Positions 51,815-60,432 are shown, numbered from the stretch's first letter. The stretch: 64,000 nucleotides of DNA from Mycobacterium sp. DL592 (GCF_011694515.1 NZ_CP050192.1:4532427-4596426), one strand, 5' to 3'. Numbers and translations: made by a program. Notes: generated from the sequence alone by a model not told the origin.

Positions 51815-52117
51815 ATGGCACGTGAGGTCGACTGGCGGAGAGCCACATTCGTCGGCGCGGTCATCGGTGGACTTTTCTGGGGTCTGGCCGCAGGTGCTGT
51901 CCTGGCTTCTAAGGCTTCTCCAAGCGTTATCACCGTGATTTGTATCGTCGCGGTGGGCGTGGTGATCGCGGGTGCGTTCGTGTTTCGCCGCAGTATCAAC
52001 CCGCGCAATCGCGCCTTAGGTATTGGCCTGATTCTGGCTCCCATTACCGGCTTGGTGCCGATGCTAACCCTTTGGCTCCCAGGCATAGTCACACACGCGA
52101 GCTCCTGGGGAAGGTGA
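51815..52117 (+). CDS. Small membrane protein
   Basis: A 100-residue protein with three hydrophobic segments (FVGAVIGGLFWGLAAGAVLA, VITVICIVAVGVVIAGAFVF, LGIGLILAPITGLVPMLTLW). GGAGGGG at 51803-51809 precedes the ATG. I do not recognise it; immunity or export-accessory roles are possible given the position between an effector-like gene and a WXG100-like gene, but unproven. It is nine bases upstream of the next small membrane gene. Confidence 0.7.
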   Translation: MAREVDWRRATFVGAVIGGLFWGLAAGAVLASKASPSVITVICIVAVGVVIAGAFVFRRSINPRNRALGIGLILAPITGLVPMLTLWLPGIVTHASSWGR

Positions 52118-52126
52118 GGAACGACC

Positions 52127-52396
52127 ATGAGTATGCCGGACGTCTCAGATACTCCGACCCCCGAGGATCAGCACCCCATCGCAATGCTGACCGGCCTGTT
52201 CGTCGGCTTCGCATCGGTGATTCTGACGTTCGGCTTTCTATGGCCCTTGGCCCCGCTGTTTCCCGCGGCGGTTGCGGCTGCGGCGTCCGTGCTCCCGTTC
52301 AAGAACCATTGGTATGTGGCGCGTGGCGCGTTCTACGCGTGTTTGGGAGTTGTCGCATTCGAAGCTGCATTCGTACCGATGCTCTTGCTGAGTTGA
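52127..52396 (+). CDS. Second small membrane protein
   Basis: An 89-residue protein: a polar N-terminus (SMPDVSDTPTPEDQHP) followed by three hydrophobic segments. GTGAGGAAC precedes the ATG. It shares its 3' end with the converging WXG100-like gene (overlap of 64 bases), which may mean that one gene's end is wrong or that the overlap is genuine. The pair of small membrane genes looks like a short operon. The function is unknown. Confidence 0.65.
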   Translation: MSMPDVSDTPTPEDQHPIAMLTGLFVGFASVILTFGFLWPLAPLFPAAVAAAASVLPFKNHWYVARGAFYACLGVVAFEAAFVPMLLLS

Positions 52397-52773
52397 CGCA
52401 GCAGGTCTGAACGAGCCGGATCGGAACGGGCACAGAGTTCGCGAATTGCGTTCCAGCTCAGGGAGTCTTCCTGGTGGGCGACCTGCTCCAACTCAGAAGC
52501 GCTGCGCTCCTCTACGGCTTGGAAGACTCGTGCCGCGTCTGCGACGTGAGTGGACTGTTCAGTGAGAGCGGTGTGATGGGCATCGGCGACCTGCTGCCAG
52601 GTGGCCGCCATGCGTACTAGTGCGTCGGCCGATGAACCCACCCACCCAGATTCAGAGTCACTGAGATCGACCATCGACCGCCGGTGCGAGGCCGACAATG
52701 CTGCCGCCTGCTCATCTATATCCGACCCGCCACGGACCAGACCCTCGACATCAACCTTCAGGTCATCGGCCAT
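52333..52773 (-). CDS. WXG100-like protein
   Basis: A 146-residue, mostly helical protein on the opposite strand. Trp44-Val-Gly46 in DSESGWVGSSADALVRM is a WXG-type turn between two helices, as in ESX substrates. The N-terminus (MADDLKVDVEGLVRGGSDIDEQAAAL) is of the EsxA/EspC-like class, and an extra C-terminal helix adds about 45 residues. AGGAG precedes the ATG. It converges with, and overlaps, the second small membrane gene, so it is separately transcribed. It may be the partner or secretion chaperone for the larger WXG-like protein. Confidence 0.72.
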   Translation of the reverse strand: MADDLKVDVEGLVRGGSDIDEQAAALSASHRRSMVDLSDSESGWVGSSADALVRMAATWQQVADAHHTALTEQSTHVADAARVFQAVEERSASELEQVAHQEDSLSWNAIRELCARSDPARSDLLRQLSKSIGTNAASNATTPKHA

Positions 52774-52868
52774 GGCGCTCCTTCCGAGTATCGGACTCTG
52801 AATTTTAGGTCGCCCGCCTCGCCCGCGATAGTCGGTGAACGTTGCCTTTACGCCTTGGTTGTCGTGGG

Positions 52869-53687
52869 TCAGGACCGGATGAACGCCAGTAGGTCGGGGT
52901 TGAGGACGTCCGCGTGTGTCGTCAACATGCCGTGCGGATAACCCGGATACGTCTTTAAGGAGCCTTGCTGCAGGAGGTCGACGGCGCGGGGCACCGAGCT
53001 GGCGAACGGGACGATCTGATCGTCGTCACCATGCATCACCAGGACGGGGACAGTGATCGATCGCAGGTCGTCGCTGTAGTCCTCGAGCCAGGAGGACACC
53101 GTCTCGTAGGCGGCCTGCGCACTGCCCGACATGGCCTGGCGCCACCAATTCGAGATGATCGCCTCAGACGGCTCGACCCCCGGACGGTTGAACCCGTAGA
53201 ACGGGCCTTCAGGCACCTCGCGAAAGAACTGCGAGCGGTTACCCAGTACGCCGTTGCGAACCGCCTCGAACCACTCCTGCGGCCGACCCCCGGGATTGGT
53301 CTCGCTTTGCACCATGCTCGGCGTCAATGAGGCCACCAACACCGCCTTGGCGACCCGGTCCTGATAGCGCGCGACGTAGCGCGCCACCTCGCCGCCGCCC
53401 GTGGAGTGCCCGATGTGGATCGCATCGCGCAAGTCCAGGTGTTCAGTCAGCGCAGCCAGATCGGCCACCCAGTGGGCCATGTCGTTACCGGTACCGACCT
53501 GGTCGGAGCGACCGTGTCCACGCCGGTCGTGGGCGAGCACGCGGAATCCGTTCTGGAGGAAGAACATCATCTGGGCGTCCCAGTCATCGGCGCTCAGCGG
53601 CCAGCCGTGACTGAAAACGATGGGCTGGCCAGAACCCCAGTCCTTGTAGAAGATTTCGACACCGTCGGAAGTGGTGATGGTGGGCAC
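52869..53687 (-). CDS. Alpha/beta hydrolase, non-haem haloperoxidase type
   Basis: A 272-residue hydrolase. The oxyanion strand is IVFSHGWPLSADDWDAQM and the nucleophile elbow IHIGHSTGGGEVARYVARY with Ser at GHSTGG. The acid and His lie in VMHGDDDQIVPFASS and GYPHGMLTTHADV. This is the pattern of bacterial chloroperoxidase-like esterases, which can form peracids. GTG 53687 has a GAGGGAG site; a long upstream frame without similarity is ignored. It faces a divergent haem-binding-like gene. Confidence 0.92.
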   Translation of the reverse strand: MPTITTSDGVEIFYKDWGSGQPIVFSHGWPLSADDWDAQMMFFLQNGFRVLAHDRRGHGRSDQVGTGNDMAHWVADLAALTEHLDLRDAIHIGHSTGGGEVARYVARYQDRVAKAVLVASLTPSMVQSETNPGGRPQEWFEAVRNGVLGNRSQFFREVPEGPFYGFNRPGVEPSEAIISNWWRQAMSGSAQAAYETVSSWLEDYSDDLRSITVPVLVMHGDDDQIVPFASSVPRAVDLLQQGSLKTYPGYPHGMLTTHADVLNPDLLAFIRS

Positions 53688-53811
53688 TGGCGGCTCCCTC
53701 TCGATCCCTGAATGCCCGACCCCCAACAAAGCCTGCGCCGCAGCCGAGAAGGCGTCAACCAGGAGAGTGCAGAGTGCGCCAATATCCCGGCCGCGCGCTA
53801 GGTTGACGCCC

Positions 53812-54225
53812 ATGCCCACTGTCACCCTCGCCACCGCTCAGGCCCTGATCGCGGCCGCGCACGCCGAGGCCGACCGCCGCTCGGTAAAGATCTCCGCCGC
53901 GGTCGTCGACGCCGGTGGCAATCTTGTGGCCTTCGGCCGGATGGACGCTGCCGAGATCGCCGGCCCGGTGCTCGCCGTCGACAAGGCCTACACCGCCGTC
54001 GCCAACAGCATCGCCACCGCGGATCTGGCCGTGCTGGCCGCCCCGGGCGGCGAGCTGTTCGGCTTGCAGGCCAACGGCGGCGGCCGCTTCGTCATCTTCG
54101 GCGGCGGCATCCCACTGGAGGCCGACGGTGTGATCGTCGGGGCCGTCGGGGTCAGCGGCGCCAGTACCGCCGACGACGTCGCCTGCGCCGAGGCGGCGGT
54201 GCAGATCTGGACCGCGGGAGCCTGA
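53812..54225 (+). CDS. GlcG/HbpS-like haem-binding family protein
   Basis: A 137-residue small alpha/beta protein of the GlcG/HbpS (DUF336) family, made as a single domain: LATAQALIAAAHAEADRRSV, then ISAAVVDAGGNLVAFGRMDAA and IVGAVGVSGASTADDVACAEAAV at the end. Streptomyces HbpS senses haem and redox stress, but most members are unstudied. TAGGTT (53799-53804) lies seven bases before ATG 53812, suggesting a leaderless message. There is no signal peptide. Confidence 0.85.
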   Translation: MPTVTLATAQALIAAAHAEADRRSVKISAAVVDAGGNLVAFGRMDAAEIAGPVLAVDKAYTAVANSIATADLAVLAAPGGELFGLQANGGGRFVIFGGGIPLEADGVIVGAVGVSGASTADDVACAEAAVQIWTAGA

Positions 54226-54227
54226 CG

Positions 54228-55439
54228 CTATCGGTGCCGCCGGCCCAACAGCCGCACCAGCACCACCTGGGCTACGGCGAACAGCCCGAGCATCCCACCC
54301 ACGATGCCGAACCCGCTGTACACGCTGCCGCCCGACGAAAATGCCGCGCCCACAACGCTGTTGATGCCCACTGAAATGGCTGTGCGACCGAATTCCGACG
54401 CCGCCGTCACACCACCGGCGAACTCCAGCGGGGTCAGCTCCTGTCGCCAGCGCGTCAGCACCAGCCGGGCGCAGACGTTGCTGACTCCGAACAGGAATAC
54501 CGCCACCATCATCACCGGCAGGTTCACCGGGATCCAGCCGACCGCCAGCACCAGCGTGCCCGCCGCGCCGCCGAGCACCCACCCCATGCCCGAACCACGG
54601 TGTCGCGTCACGGCATAGAGCAGCGCGCCGGCAACACCGCCCAACGCGAACGCCGACCCGACATGCCCGACGGCGGCCGGGTGGTGCAGCAGGCCTTTGG
54701 CGAAGAAAGCACTGAGCAGCTTGCGCAGCTCGTAGAGGTGGAACAGCATCAGAGCGGCGACCACGATCAGCAGGTACCGGTGGGCGAGGATGTACTTGAG
54801 CCCGCTCCACGAGCCGCCGTGTGACGACGGATTGTCGAGATGCCCGGTGAGCGTCGTCTTCGGGATGAACAGGTAGCAGACCGCCGAGGCGACGAAACCG
54901 ATCGGGATGACGATGTGCGGCACGATGCCGTCCGACCACAGCATCAAGCCGCCGAGCATCAACGGCCCTGCGACTGCACCCACCTCGAAGGCCACCTCGT
55001 AGCGGGAGTTGATGCGGTCCAACAGGTTACGGCGATGCCCGACCAGATCCAGCGGGACGGTATGCACCGAGGTGTCGACGTAGCCGCGGATCAGCGCCTC
55101 GAGTGTGTAGCAGACCATCACCCACGGCAGGCTGGCCACACCGAAAGCCATGGCGATCGGGATACCTGCGAGGACCACACCGCGCAGCAGCGTCGAGAAC
55201 ACCAACACAAGGCGGGCGCCGAACCGGTCGGTGGGCCAGCCGGCGAGGTAGGTCCCGAGCATGTGTACGCCGGTGCCGAACGCCGAGAAGAATGCGGCGT
55301 TGCCCAGCGATCCGGACATGTCGGCAACCAGCAGCGGCTGCGCCAGATGCACTGCACTGTTGACGATCTGGGTGACCAGGACGCCACTGAGCAGTCCGCC
55401 CAGCCGCACCGAATCGGTGTCGGAACTGGACAGGCTCAC
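54228..55439 (-). CDS. MFS transporter
   Basis: A 403-residue major facilitator with about 11-12 hydrophobic segments. The loop after helix 2 has AGWPTDRFGARLVLVFSTLLRG, a version of the MFS motif GxxxDRxGxR. There is a long central loop (about 205-225). The substrate is unknown; drug or metabolite export is typical. GTG 55439 has GAGGTGA upstream; its stop is two bases from that of the converging haem-binding-like gene. It is seven bases after the GAP-family gene, so co-transcription is likely. Confidence 0.88.
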   Translation of the reverse strand: MSLSSSDTDSVRLGGLLSGVLVTQIVNSAVHLAQPLLVADMSGSLGNAAFFSAFGTGVHMLGTYLAGWPTDRFGARLVLVFSTLLRGVVLAGIPIAMAFGVASLPWVMVCYTLEALIRGYVDTSVHTVPLDLVGHRRNLLDRINSRYEVAFEVGAVAGPLMLGGLMLWSDGIVPHIVIPIGFVASAVCYLFIPKTTLTGHLDNPSSHGGSWSGLKYILAHRYLLIVVAALMLFHLYELRKLLSAFFAKGLLHHPAAVGHVGSAFALGGVAGALLYAVTRHRGSGMGWVLGGAAGTLVLAVGWIPVNLPVMMVAVFLFGVSNVCARLVLTRWRQELTPLEFAGGVTAASEFGRTAISVGINSVVGAAFSSGGSVYSGFGIVGGMLGLFAVAQVVLVRLLGRRHR

Positions 55440-55446
55440 GCGATCA

Positions 55447-56202
55447 TCACCTCGGCATGTGGTCGAACGCATTGTGGCCCACAAACGCGGCCGCCGCGAT
55501 CAGGAGCACGGCGACGAGCCAGCGTCCGTGCACCTTCATCAGCCGTTCGTATCCTTCCTTGATGCGGCCGGCAGCGCCCGGTCGAACCAGTTCGATCACG
55601 GTGGGTGCCACGGCAGGCACGAGGGCGATTCCGGCGAACACGACGATGCCCACCAACCGATCTGAGCGATCGGAGATCGCCAACAGCTGGTGGCCCGCCG
55701 CGATGGCGATCGGGAACACCTTGGGGTGCAGGCCGCCGACGACGAACCCGATCAGCCCGGCCCGGCCGATGCGTTGTCGCACTGGCAGATCGACTTCGGG
55801 ATTAAGGCGGCGCGCCAGACCCGGGAAGCGCTCGGCGAGCGCCTCCCGCAGCCGGCTGGGGGTGTATCCGGGTTCGGTCGGGTCGGCGATGGGCTTGTGG
55901 CGCAGCGCCGCCACCGCCCGGTAGAGGCCGATCGCCAGGAGCGCCACCGCGATCACCACCCGCACGATGAACCCGGGCCAGGACGGGTGATGCGGCGCCT
56001 CCGACATCCCGGTCAGAGCGGCGATCCACATGCCGATGCCGGTGGCGAAGACGATGCCGACGACGGCACCGAGGCTGAACGCCAGCGACGCCTGCCTGGG
56101 AACCTTCTTGTCGCTGGCGATGATCAGCCCGACGATCAGCGTCTCGGGGCTGAACAGAATCGCCAGCGCCAGCGTGGCGAGGACGGTCAGATGCGCGGTC
56201 AT
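55447..56202 (-). CDS. Second GAP-family membrane protein
   Basis: A 251-residue membrane protein of the same GAP family as 37379-38047: LALAILFSPETLIVGLIIASDKKVPRQASLAFSLGAVVG (SP in the first helix, a basic loop, then a second helix), and GLHPKVFPIAIAAGHQLLAI with Pro-Lys. There are six or so membrane segments with a polar loop in the middle (about 105-140). The family is tied to lipid export in mycobacteria. ATG 56202 lies four bases after the LLM gene stop, so the LLM-GAP-MFS genes look like one unit. Confidence 0.8.
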   Translation of the reverse strand: MTAHLTVLATLALAILFSPETLIVGLIIASDKKVPRQASLAFSLGAVVGIVFATGIGMWIAALTGMSEAPHHPSWPGFIVRVVIAVALLAIGLYRAVAALRHKPIADPTEPGYTPSRLREALAERFPGLARRLNPEVDLPVRQRIGRAGLIGFVVGGLHPKVFPIAIAAGHQLLAISDRSDRLVGIVVFAGIALVPAVAPTVIELVRPGAAGRIKEGYERLMKVHGRWLVAVLLIAAAAFVGHNAFDHMPR

Positions 56203-56206
56203 CGGA

Positions 56207-57226
56207 TCACCCCGCCGAGAGGCGCCGGGCGACGTCACCGTAGCGCCGGAACCGCTCCTCGCTGGCGCTTGCCGCGTTGTACAGCACGACGCGGGTCGCG
56301 ACGCCCGCGTACCTGGCGGCCAGCGCGTCGGCCAGGCCGTCCCAGGTGGATTCGGTGGCGAAGGTGGCGATGTGCTCGTCGGTGATCTGCGCGGCCATGC
56401 CTTTGACGTCGCCGGCCTTCTGCTTCTCGCGGATCCGGGCCGTGGTGCCCTCGAAGCCGGCCTCGTCCCAGATGAAGGCGTAGTTGGGAGTGCTGCCGTA
56501 GAAGCTCATGCTGGCCCGCACCAGTTCCCGGTCGGCGTCGCGTTCCTCGTCGGTGTCACCGACAACCGTCAGCACCGGGACGATCAGTGCGATTTCGGAG
56601 GCTGACCGGTCCGACTTCGCCGCCCCCTCAGCTACTTTCGGCACCACGTGCCGGGCGATGTAGCCGGGCTCCCCGATGGGATGGACGTGCACACCGTCGG
56701 CCACCTCACCGGCCATCCGCAGCATCCACGGGTTCACCGCCGCGATGTCGACCTTGGGATCGGGGGCATCGATGGGGCCCGCACTCCATTGCGGGGTGAT
56801 GAAGTCCAGGTCGTAGAACTCGCCGTGGTGATCGAGCGTGCCGGTGCGGAACGCCGCGAAACAAGCTTTGACCGCCAGGACGTAGTCGCGCAGACGCGGA
56901 CCCGGCCGTTCGAACGCCGAGCCGTAGCGCCGCACCACATGGGTGCGGACCTGGGTGCCCAGTCCCAGCCGGAATCTGCCCGCGGTGGCTTCCTGCAGTT
57001 CCCACGCAGTGGCCGCCGTGATGAACGGACTTCGCGGGAAGGCCACTGCCACACCGGTCGACAGCTCAAGGCCAGGCGCGGCCTGCGAAGCCACCGCGGC
57101 GTTGAGATACGGGGTGCGGCCGGTCTCGGTGAACAGCATCCCGGAGAACCCTGCGGCCTGTGTGCGGGCGGCGAGGGCACCGATCTGGCCGAGGGGAAGG
57201 GCCGAGGTCATCACATCGACGTACAC
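56207..57226 (-). CDS. LLM-class (F420-type) oxidoreductase
   Basis: A 339-residue TIM-barrel enzyme of the luciferase-like monooxygenase family. GLELSTGVAVAFPRSPFITAATAWELQEATAGRFRLGLGTQ carries the family core, and VDIAAVNPWMLRMAGEVADGVHVHPIG is the second motif. In mycobacteria these mostly use coenzyme F420, in contrast to FMN. TACTGT (57234-57239) lies seven bases before GTG 57226, suggesting a leaderless message. A longer frame continues upstream without similarity. It is the first gene of an LLM-GAP-MFS unit. Confidence 0.88.
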   Translation of the reverse strand: MYVDVMTSALPLGQIGALAARTQAAGFSGMLFTETGRTPYLNAAVASQAAPGLELSTGVAVAFPRSPFITAATAWELQEATAGRFRLGLGTQVRTHVVRRYGSAFERPGPRLRDYVLAVKACFAAFRTGTLDHHGEFYDLDFITPQWSAGPIDAPDPKVDIAAVNPWMLRMAGEVADGVHVHPIGEPGYIARHVVPKVAEGAAKSDRSASEIALIVPVLTVVGDTDEERDADRELVRASMSFYGSTPNYAFIWDEAGFEGTTARIREKQKAGDVKGMAAQITDEHIATFATESTWDGLADALAARYAGVATRVVLYNAASASEERFRRYGDVARRLSAG

Positions 57227-57268
57227 GCAGCGGACAGTACGCGACTGCCCTGCGCATAAGGTGCACAC
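57227..57268. promoter_or_regulatory. Divergent leaderless promoters for LLM and SDR genes
   Basis: In this 42-base spacer TACTGT (complement of 57234-57239) is seven bases before GTG 57226. TAAGGT (57257-57262) is six bases before GTG 57269. Both starts therefore look leaderless, and one regulator could control both directions. Confidence 0.5.
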
Positions 57269-58126
57269 GTGGGTACCTACGCAGTCACCGGGTCCGCGTC
57301 CGGGATGGGCCAGGCGGTCGTGGCCAAACTTCGCGCCGAAGGCCACACCGTCATCGGCGTCGACATCAAAGAAGCCGAGGTGGTAGCAGACCTGTCCACC
57401 GCGACCGGACGGCGCACCGCCGCCGACGCGGTGCTCGCCGCCAGCGGCGGCCGGCTCGACGGCGCGGTGTTGGCCGCCGGTCTGGGCCCCACTCCCGGTA
57501 CCGATCGGGCGCGTCTGATCGCCCAGGTCAACTACTTCGGTGTGGTGGACCTTCTGCAGGCGTGGCGCACCGCGCTGGCCGCCGCCGACAAGGCCAAGGT
57601 CGTCGTCTTCTCCAGCAACTCGACGACGACGGTGCCGGCGGTGCCCAAGCGCGCTGTCGCCGCCCTGCTGGCCGGCGACAGCGACAAGGCGGTGCGGGCC
57701 GTGCGCCTGTTCGGCCGCAATGCCCCGTCGATGGCGTATGCGGCCTCCAAGATCGCGGTGAGCCGGTGGGTGCGCAGGCACGCGGTGACCCGGGACTGGG
57801 CAGGGGCCGGCATCCGCCTCAACGCCCTTGCTCCCGGCGCCATCCTGACGCCGCTGCTCGAGCGGCAACTGGCCACCCCGAAGGAGGCCAAGCTGATCCG
57901 GGCCTTCCCGGTCCCAATCGGTGGTTTCGGCGACCCGGGACAGCTGGCCGACTGGGTGTTGTTCATGCTGTCCGATTCCGCTGAATTCCTTTGTGGCAGC
58001 GTCATTTTCGTCGACGGCGGATCGGATGCCTATTTCCGCTCCGACGACTGGCCCCGGTCGGTACCTGCCCGGCGGCTGGTGTCCTATCTGTGGCGCAGCA
58101 GGAAGTTCACCCCCTTTGTCGACTGA
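57269..58126 (+). CDS. Short-chain dehydrogenase/reductase
   Basis: A 285-residue SDR. TGSASGMGQAVVAKLRAEGHTVIGVDIKEAEVVADL is the nucleotide fold (TGxxxGxG; Asp31 after strand 2 prefers NAD). The active-site Ser is in VVVFSSNS and MAYAASKIAVSRW has Tyr-x-x-x-Lys. It ends with FCGSVIFVDGGSDA-type signature (here FLCGSVIFVDGGSD) and a basic tail. Similar to 3-alpha-hydroxysteroid dehydrogenase-type SDRs. The SDR stop overlaps the chagasin-like gene start region. Confidence 0.9.
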   Translation: MGTYAVTGSASGMGQAVVAKLRAEGHTVIGVDIKEAEVVADLSTATGRRTAADAVLAASGGRLDGAVLAAGLGPTPGTDRARLIAQVNYFGVVDLLQAWRTALAAADKAKVVVFSSNSTTTVPAVPKRAVAALLAGDSDKAVRAVRLFGRNAPSMAYAASKIAVSRWVRRHAVTRDWAGAGIRLNALAPGAILTPLLERQLATPKEAKLIRAFPVPIGGFGDPGQLADWVLFMLSDSAEFLCGSVIFVDGGSDAYFRSDDWPRSVPARRLVSYLWRSRKFTPFVD

Positions 58127-58574
58127 CATCGCCGTCTACCGGATACCGGTGCTGACCCTGGCTGCCGCACTGGCGGCGGCCGGCGTCGTGTCGGCCTGCA
58201 GCCGTGCCGATACCCCAGCGCACCAGACCGTGACGGTATCGGTGTCCTACGACGACCTGCTGAGCCAGAAGAACATCACCCGCCAGGCCAGCCTGCGCGT
58301 CGGCGACACCCTGAAGGTCTCCCTGGCCGCCAACCCGTCGACCGGCTACCAGTGGGCGGGGCAGGCACAGATCAGCAACGGCGCCGTGCTGACCCAGGCC
58401 GGCCACCGCGCCGTGGCCCCGACCGGCGGGCCGCCGGGTGCGTCCGGAACCGAAGAATGGACGTTCGAGGCTGAGGCACCCGGTGCGGCGACCGTCACGA
58501 CCAGCTATGGCCAGCCCTGGCCCGGGGGACAGAAGAACGCCTGGACCTTCACCGCCGAGGTGTCGGTCAGCTAG
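58116..58574 (+). CDS. Chagasin-like (I42) protease inhibitor lipoprotein
   Basis: A 152-residue exported protein. The hydrophobic signal (VLTLAAALAAAGVVSAC) ends in a lipobox-like VSAC, so it is probably lipid-anchored. The mature domain has the family loops NPSTGYQW, GTEEWTFEA and the C-terminal PWPGGQKNAWTFTAEV, as in chagasin inhibitors of papain-like cysteine proteases. TTG 58116 inside the SDR end is the likely start; GTG 58149 is an alternative but would give a shorter signal. It may inhibit host or own proteases at the surface. Its stop overlaps that of the converging acyl-CoA dehydrogenase gene by four bases. Confidence 0.85.
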   Translation: MSTDIAVYRIPVLTLAAALAAAGVVSACSRADTPAHQTVTVSVSYDDLLSQKNITRQASLRVGDTLKVSLAANPSTGYQWAGQAQISNGAVLTQAGHRAVAPTGGPPGASGTEEWTFEAEAPGAATVTTSYGQPWPGGQKNAWTFTAEVSVS

Positions 58575-60310
58575 GGCCGCATCGTGTAGGCGCCGTCGTA
58601 GCTCTTGACCTGTTCCCACATCCGATCGAAACGATCGGTGTCGGTCAACGGTTTGCGCACCGCGGCCAAGGCCCAGTCTTGCTGAGCCTGAGTCGAGCTC
58701 GTCTTACCGTGCAGGGCAACGGCATACGCCGAAAAGTCGCGGACCTGAACGTCGAAGATCTGGTCGATGACGTCGAGGTCGATCTCACGCAGGTCGGCCT
58801 GCTCCAGGATGAGCTGACCGTAGACCACCAGGGTGAACAGGTGCCCGACCACGAGCATGAAATCAAGGTCGCGCAGTTGATCGGCATCCGGTGCGGCCGT
58901 GGCGAACAGATGCTGCAGCGCCTTGGCCTGTTCGAAGAACCGTGCCACGTTCGGCACCCCCGAGAACTTCTCGTAGGCGGGGGTCCAGTCGGCGAACTGC
59001 ACTTTGGACGCACCGCCGGCCAGCCCCTGGGACCAGAAGAACACGTCGTCGGCGGGGTCGTCTCGGGTGCCGATCGCCGGGTAGTCGGCAGGGTTGAACA
59101 GGTAGTTCGGCATGAACTTCAGGATCTGTGCCACGTTGACGTGCACAGTTCCCTCCAGACGGGGCAGCGCACCGATGAGCCGCGCCACTTCGGCGAAGTA
59201 GGTGTTGCGCTCGAAACCCTTGGCCGCCAACACATCCCACAGCAGCCGAACCACCACTTCACCCTCGGAGGTCACCTTCGCCTTGGTGACGGGGTTGAAC
59301 AGCAGATAGCGCCGGTCCTGCAGGCTGGCGCTGCGGAAGTAGTCGATGGCGCGGTCACTGAACAGCTTCATCGCCACCAGCCGGACGTAGGCCTCGACGA
59401 AACTCGCTCGCACGTGCGGGAAGTCGGTCACCGGATTGCCGTAGAGGATCCGGTTGTTGGAGTGGGTGATCGCCTCGTAGAACGCGTGCTCGCACATGCC
59501 GATTGACGCGGTGCACAGATTGAACTTGCCGACGTTGACGGTGTTCAACGCCACCGAGAAGGCGTCGGGGCCGGTGCAGAGGATGTCTTCCTCGCGGACC
59601 GGATAGTCCTCGAGCCGGAAGTTGCTCACGTACATCTGGCCGTGCACGACGTTGCCGATCAGCTTGTACGCGGGGTGGCTGCTCTCGGCGGCGAACCACA
59701 CGTAGCCATCGGGGCCGTCGACGTCGGCGCGGCGCGAGAACACCGACACCATGCCGGCCACGTTGCCGTTGCCGATGTAGTACTTCTCCCCCGAGGCACG
59801 GAACACCACACCCTCCTCGTCGCCGTCGGCGGCGGGCGTGAGGACCATGTCGGTGTTGTAGATGTCGGCACCGTGCTCACGCTCGGAGAGCGCGAAGGCC
59901 ATCACACCGCCGTTGTCCAACTGCGCGGCGGCACGTTCCTTGGCCTTGATGTTGTCGCTCTGCCAGATCGGGCCGAGACCGAGAATCGTGACCTGCTCGG
60001 CGTACCAGTAGGCCAGGCCGTAGAAGCCGAGGATCTCGCTGAGTGCGGCGTTGCGTGAGGTGTCCCAGCGCTTGTTGTCGTCGCCGATGCCGTACTCGGA
60101 GGGGGTCAGGAAGGTCGCGAAGATGCGCTCGCGCTTGATGAAGTCGAGGAAGTCCGAGACCCAGGTTGCGTCCAAGTCGTCCTGAAGCAGTTTGGTCTTG
60201 CCGCGCGACTCGAACCATTCGACTAGTGCCTGAAGTTGGCGACGGGTTTCCGCATCGAACTGCGAGAAATCCTGTGTGTTCGGGTTGAACAGTAGTCGGG
60301 GGGTCGCCAT
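58571..60310 (-). CDS. Acyl-CoA dehydrogenase-family protein
   Basis: A 579-residue flavoprotein, longer than simple acyl-CoA dehydrogenases (about 380-400). The FAD core is recognisable: GGVMAFALSEREHGADIYNTDMVLTPAADG, then YYIGNGNVAGMVSVFSRRAD. The C-terminal part from about 450 adds a helical region, as in very-long-chain-type or related large family members. The substrate is unknown; a long or branched acyl-CoA is plausible. ATG 60310 has an AAAGGAG-type site. It is divergent from the secreted phosphodiesterase gene across 214 bases. Confidence 0.9.
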   Translation of the reverse strand: MATPRLLFNPNTQDFSQFDAETRRQLQALVEWFESRGKTKLLQDDLDATWVSDFLDFIKRERIFATFLTPSEYGIGDDNKRWDTSRNAALSEILGFYGLAYWYAEQVTILGLGPIWQSDNIKAKERAAAQLDNGGVMAFALSEREHGADIYNTDMVLTPAADGDEEGVVFRASGEKYYIGNGNVAGMVSVFSRRADVDGPDGYVWFAAESSHPAYKLIGNVVHGQMYVSNFRLEDYPVREEDILCTGPDAFSVALNTVNVGKFNLCTASIGMCEHAFYEAITHSNNRILYGNPVTDFPHVRASFVEAYVRLVAMKLFSDRAIDYFRSASLQDRRYLLFNPVTKAKVTSEGEVVVRLLWDVLAAKGFERNTYFAEVARLIGALPRLEGTVHVNVAQILKFMPNYLFNPADYPAIGTRDDPADDVFFWSQGLAGGASKVQFADWTPAYEKFSGVPNVARFFEQAKALQHLFATAAPDADQLRDLDFMLVVGHLFTLVVYGQLILEQADLREIDLDVIDQIFDVQVRDFSAYAVALHGKTSSTQAQQDWALAAVRKPLTDTDRFDRMWEQVKSYDGAYTMRP

Positions 60311-60402
60311 CGGGCTCCTTTCGTCACTACGGCGTTCGAATCTAGCCTGATCGGCGCCCGGAAAATCCTGTTCGCCGACAACTCAATAGTGACGTTCTCG
60401 TT

Positions 60403-60432
60403 GGGCCGGAAGTCCTGACCAGGAACCGGCCC
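60403..60432. promoter_or_regulatory. Stem-loop in the divergent spacer before the phosphodiesterase gene
   Basis: GGGCCGG (60403-60409) pairs with CCGGCCC (60426-60432), and TCCTG with CAGGA inside, leaving a short AC loop. It lies about 90 bases from both genes. It is an operator or structured-leader candidate; the remaining spacer shows CGTCACTA/TAGTGACG arms (60322 and about 60387) and no gene. Confidence 0.5.
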
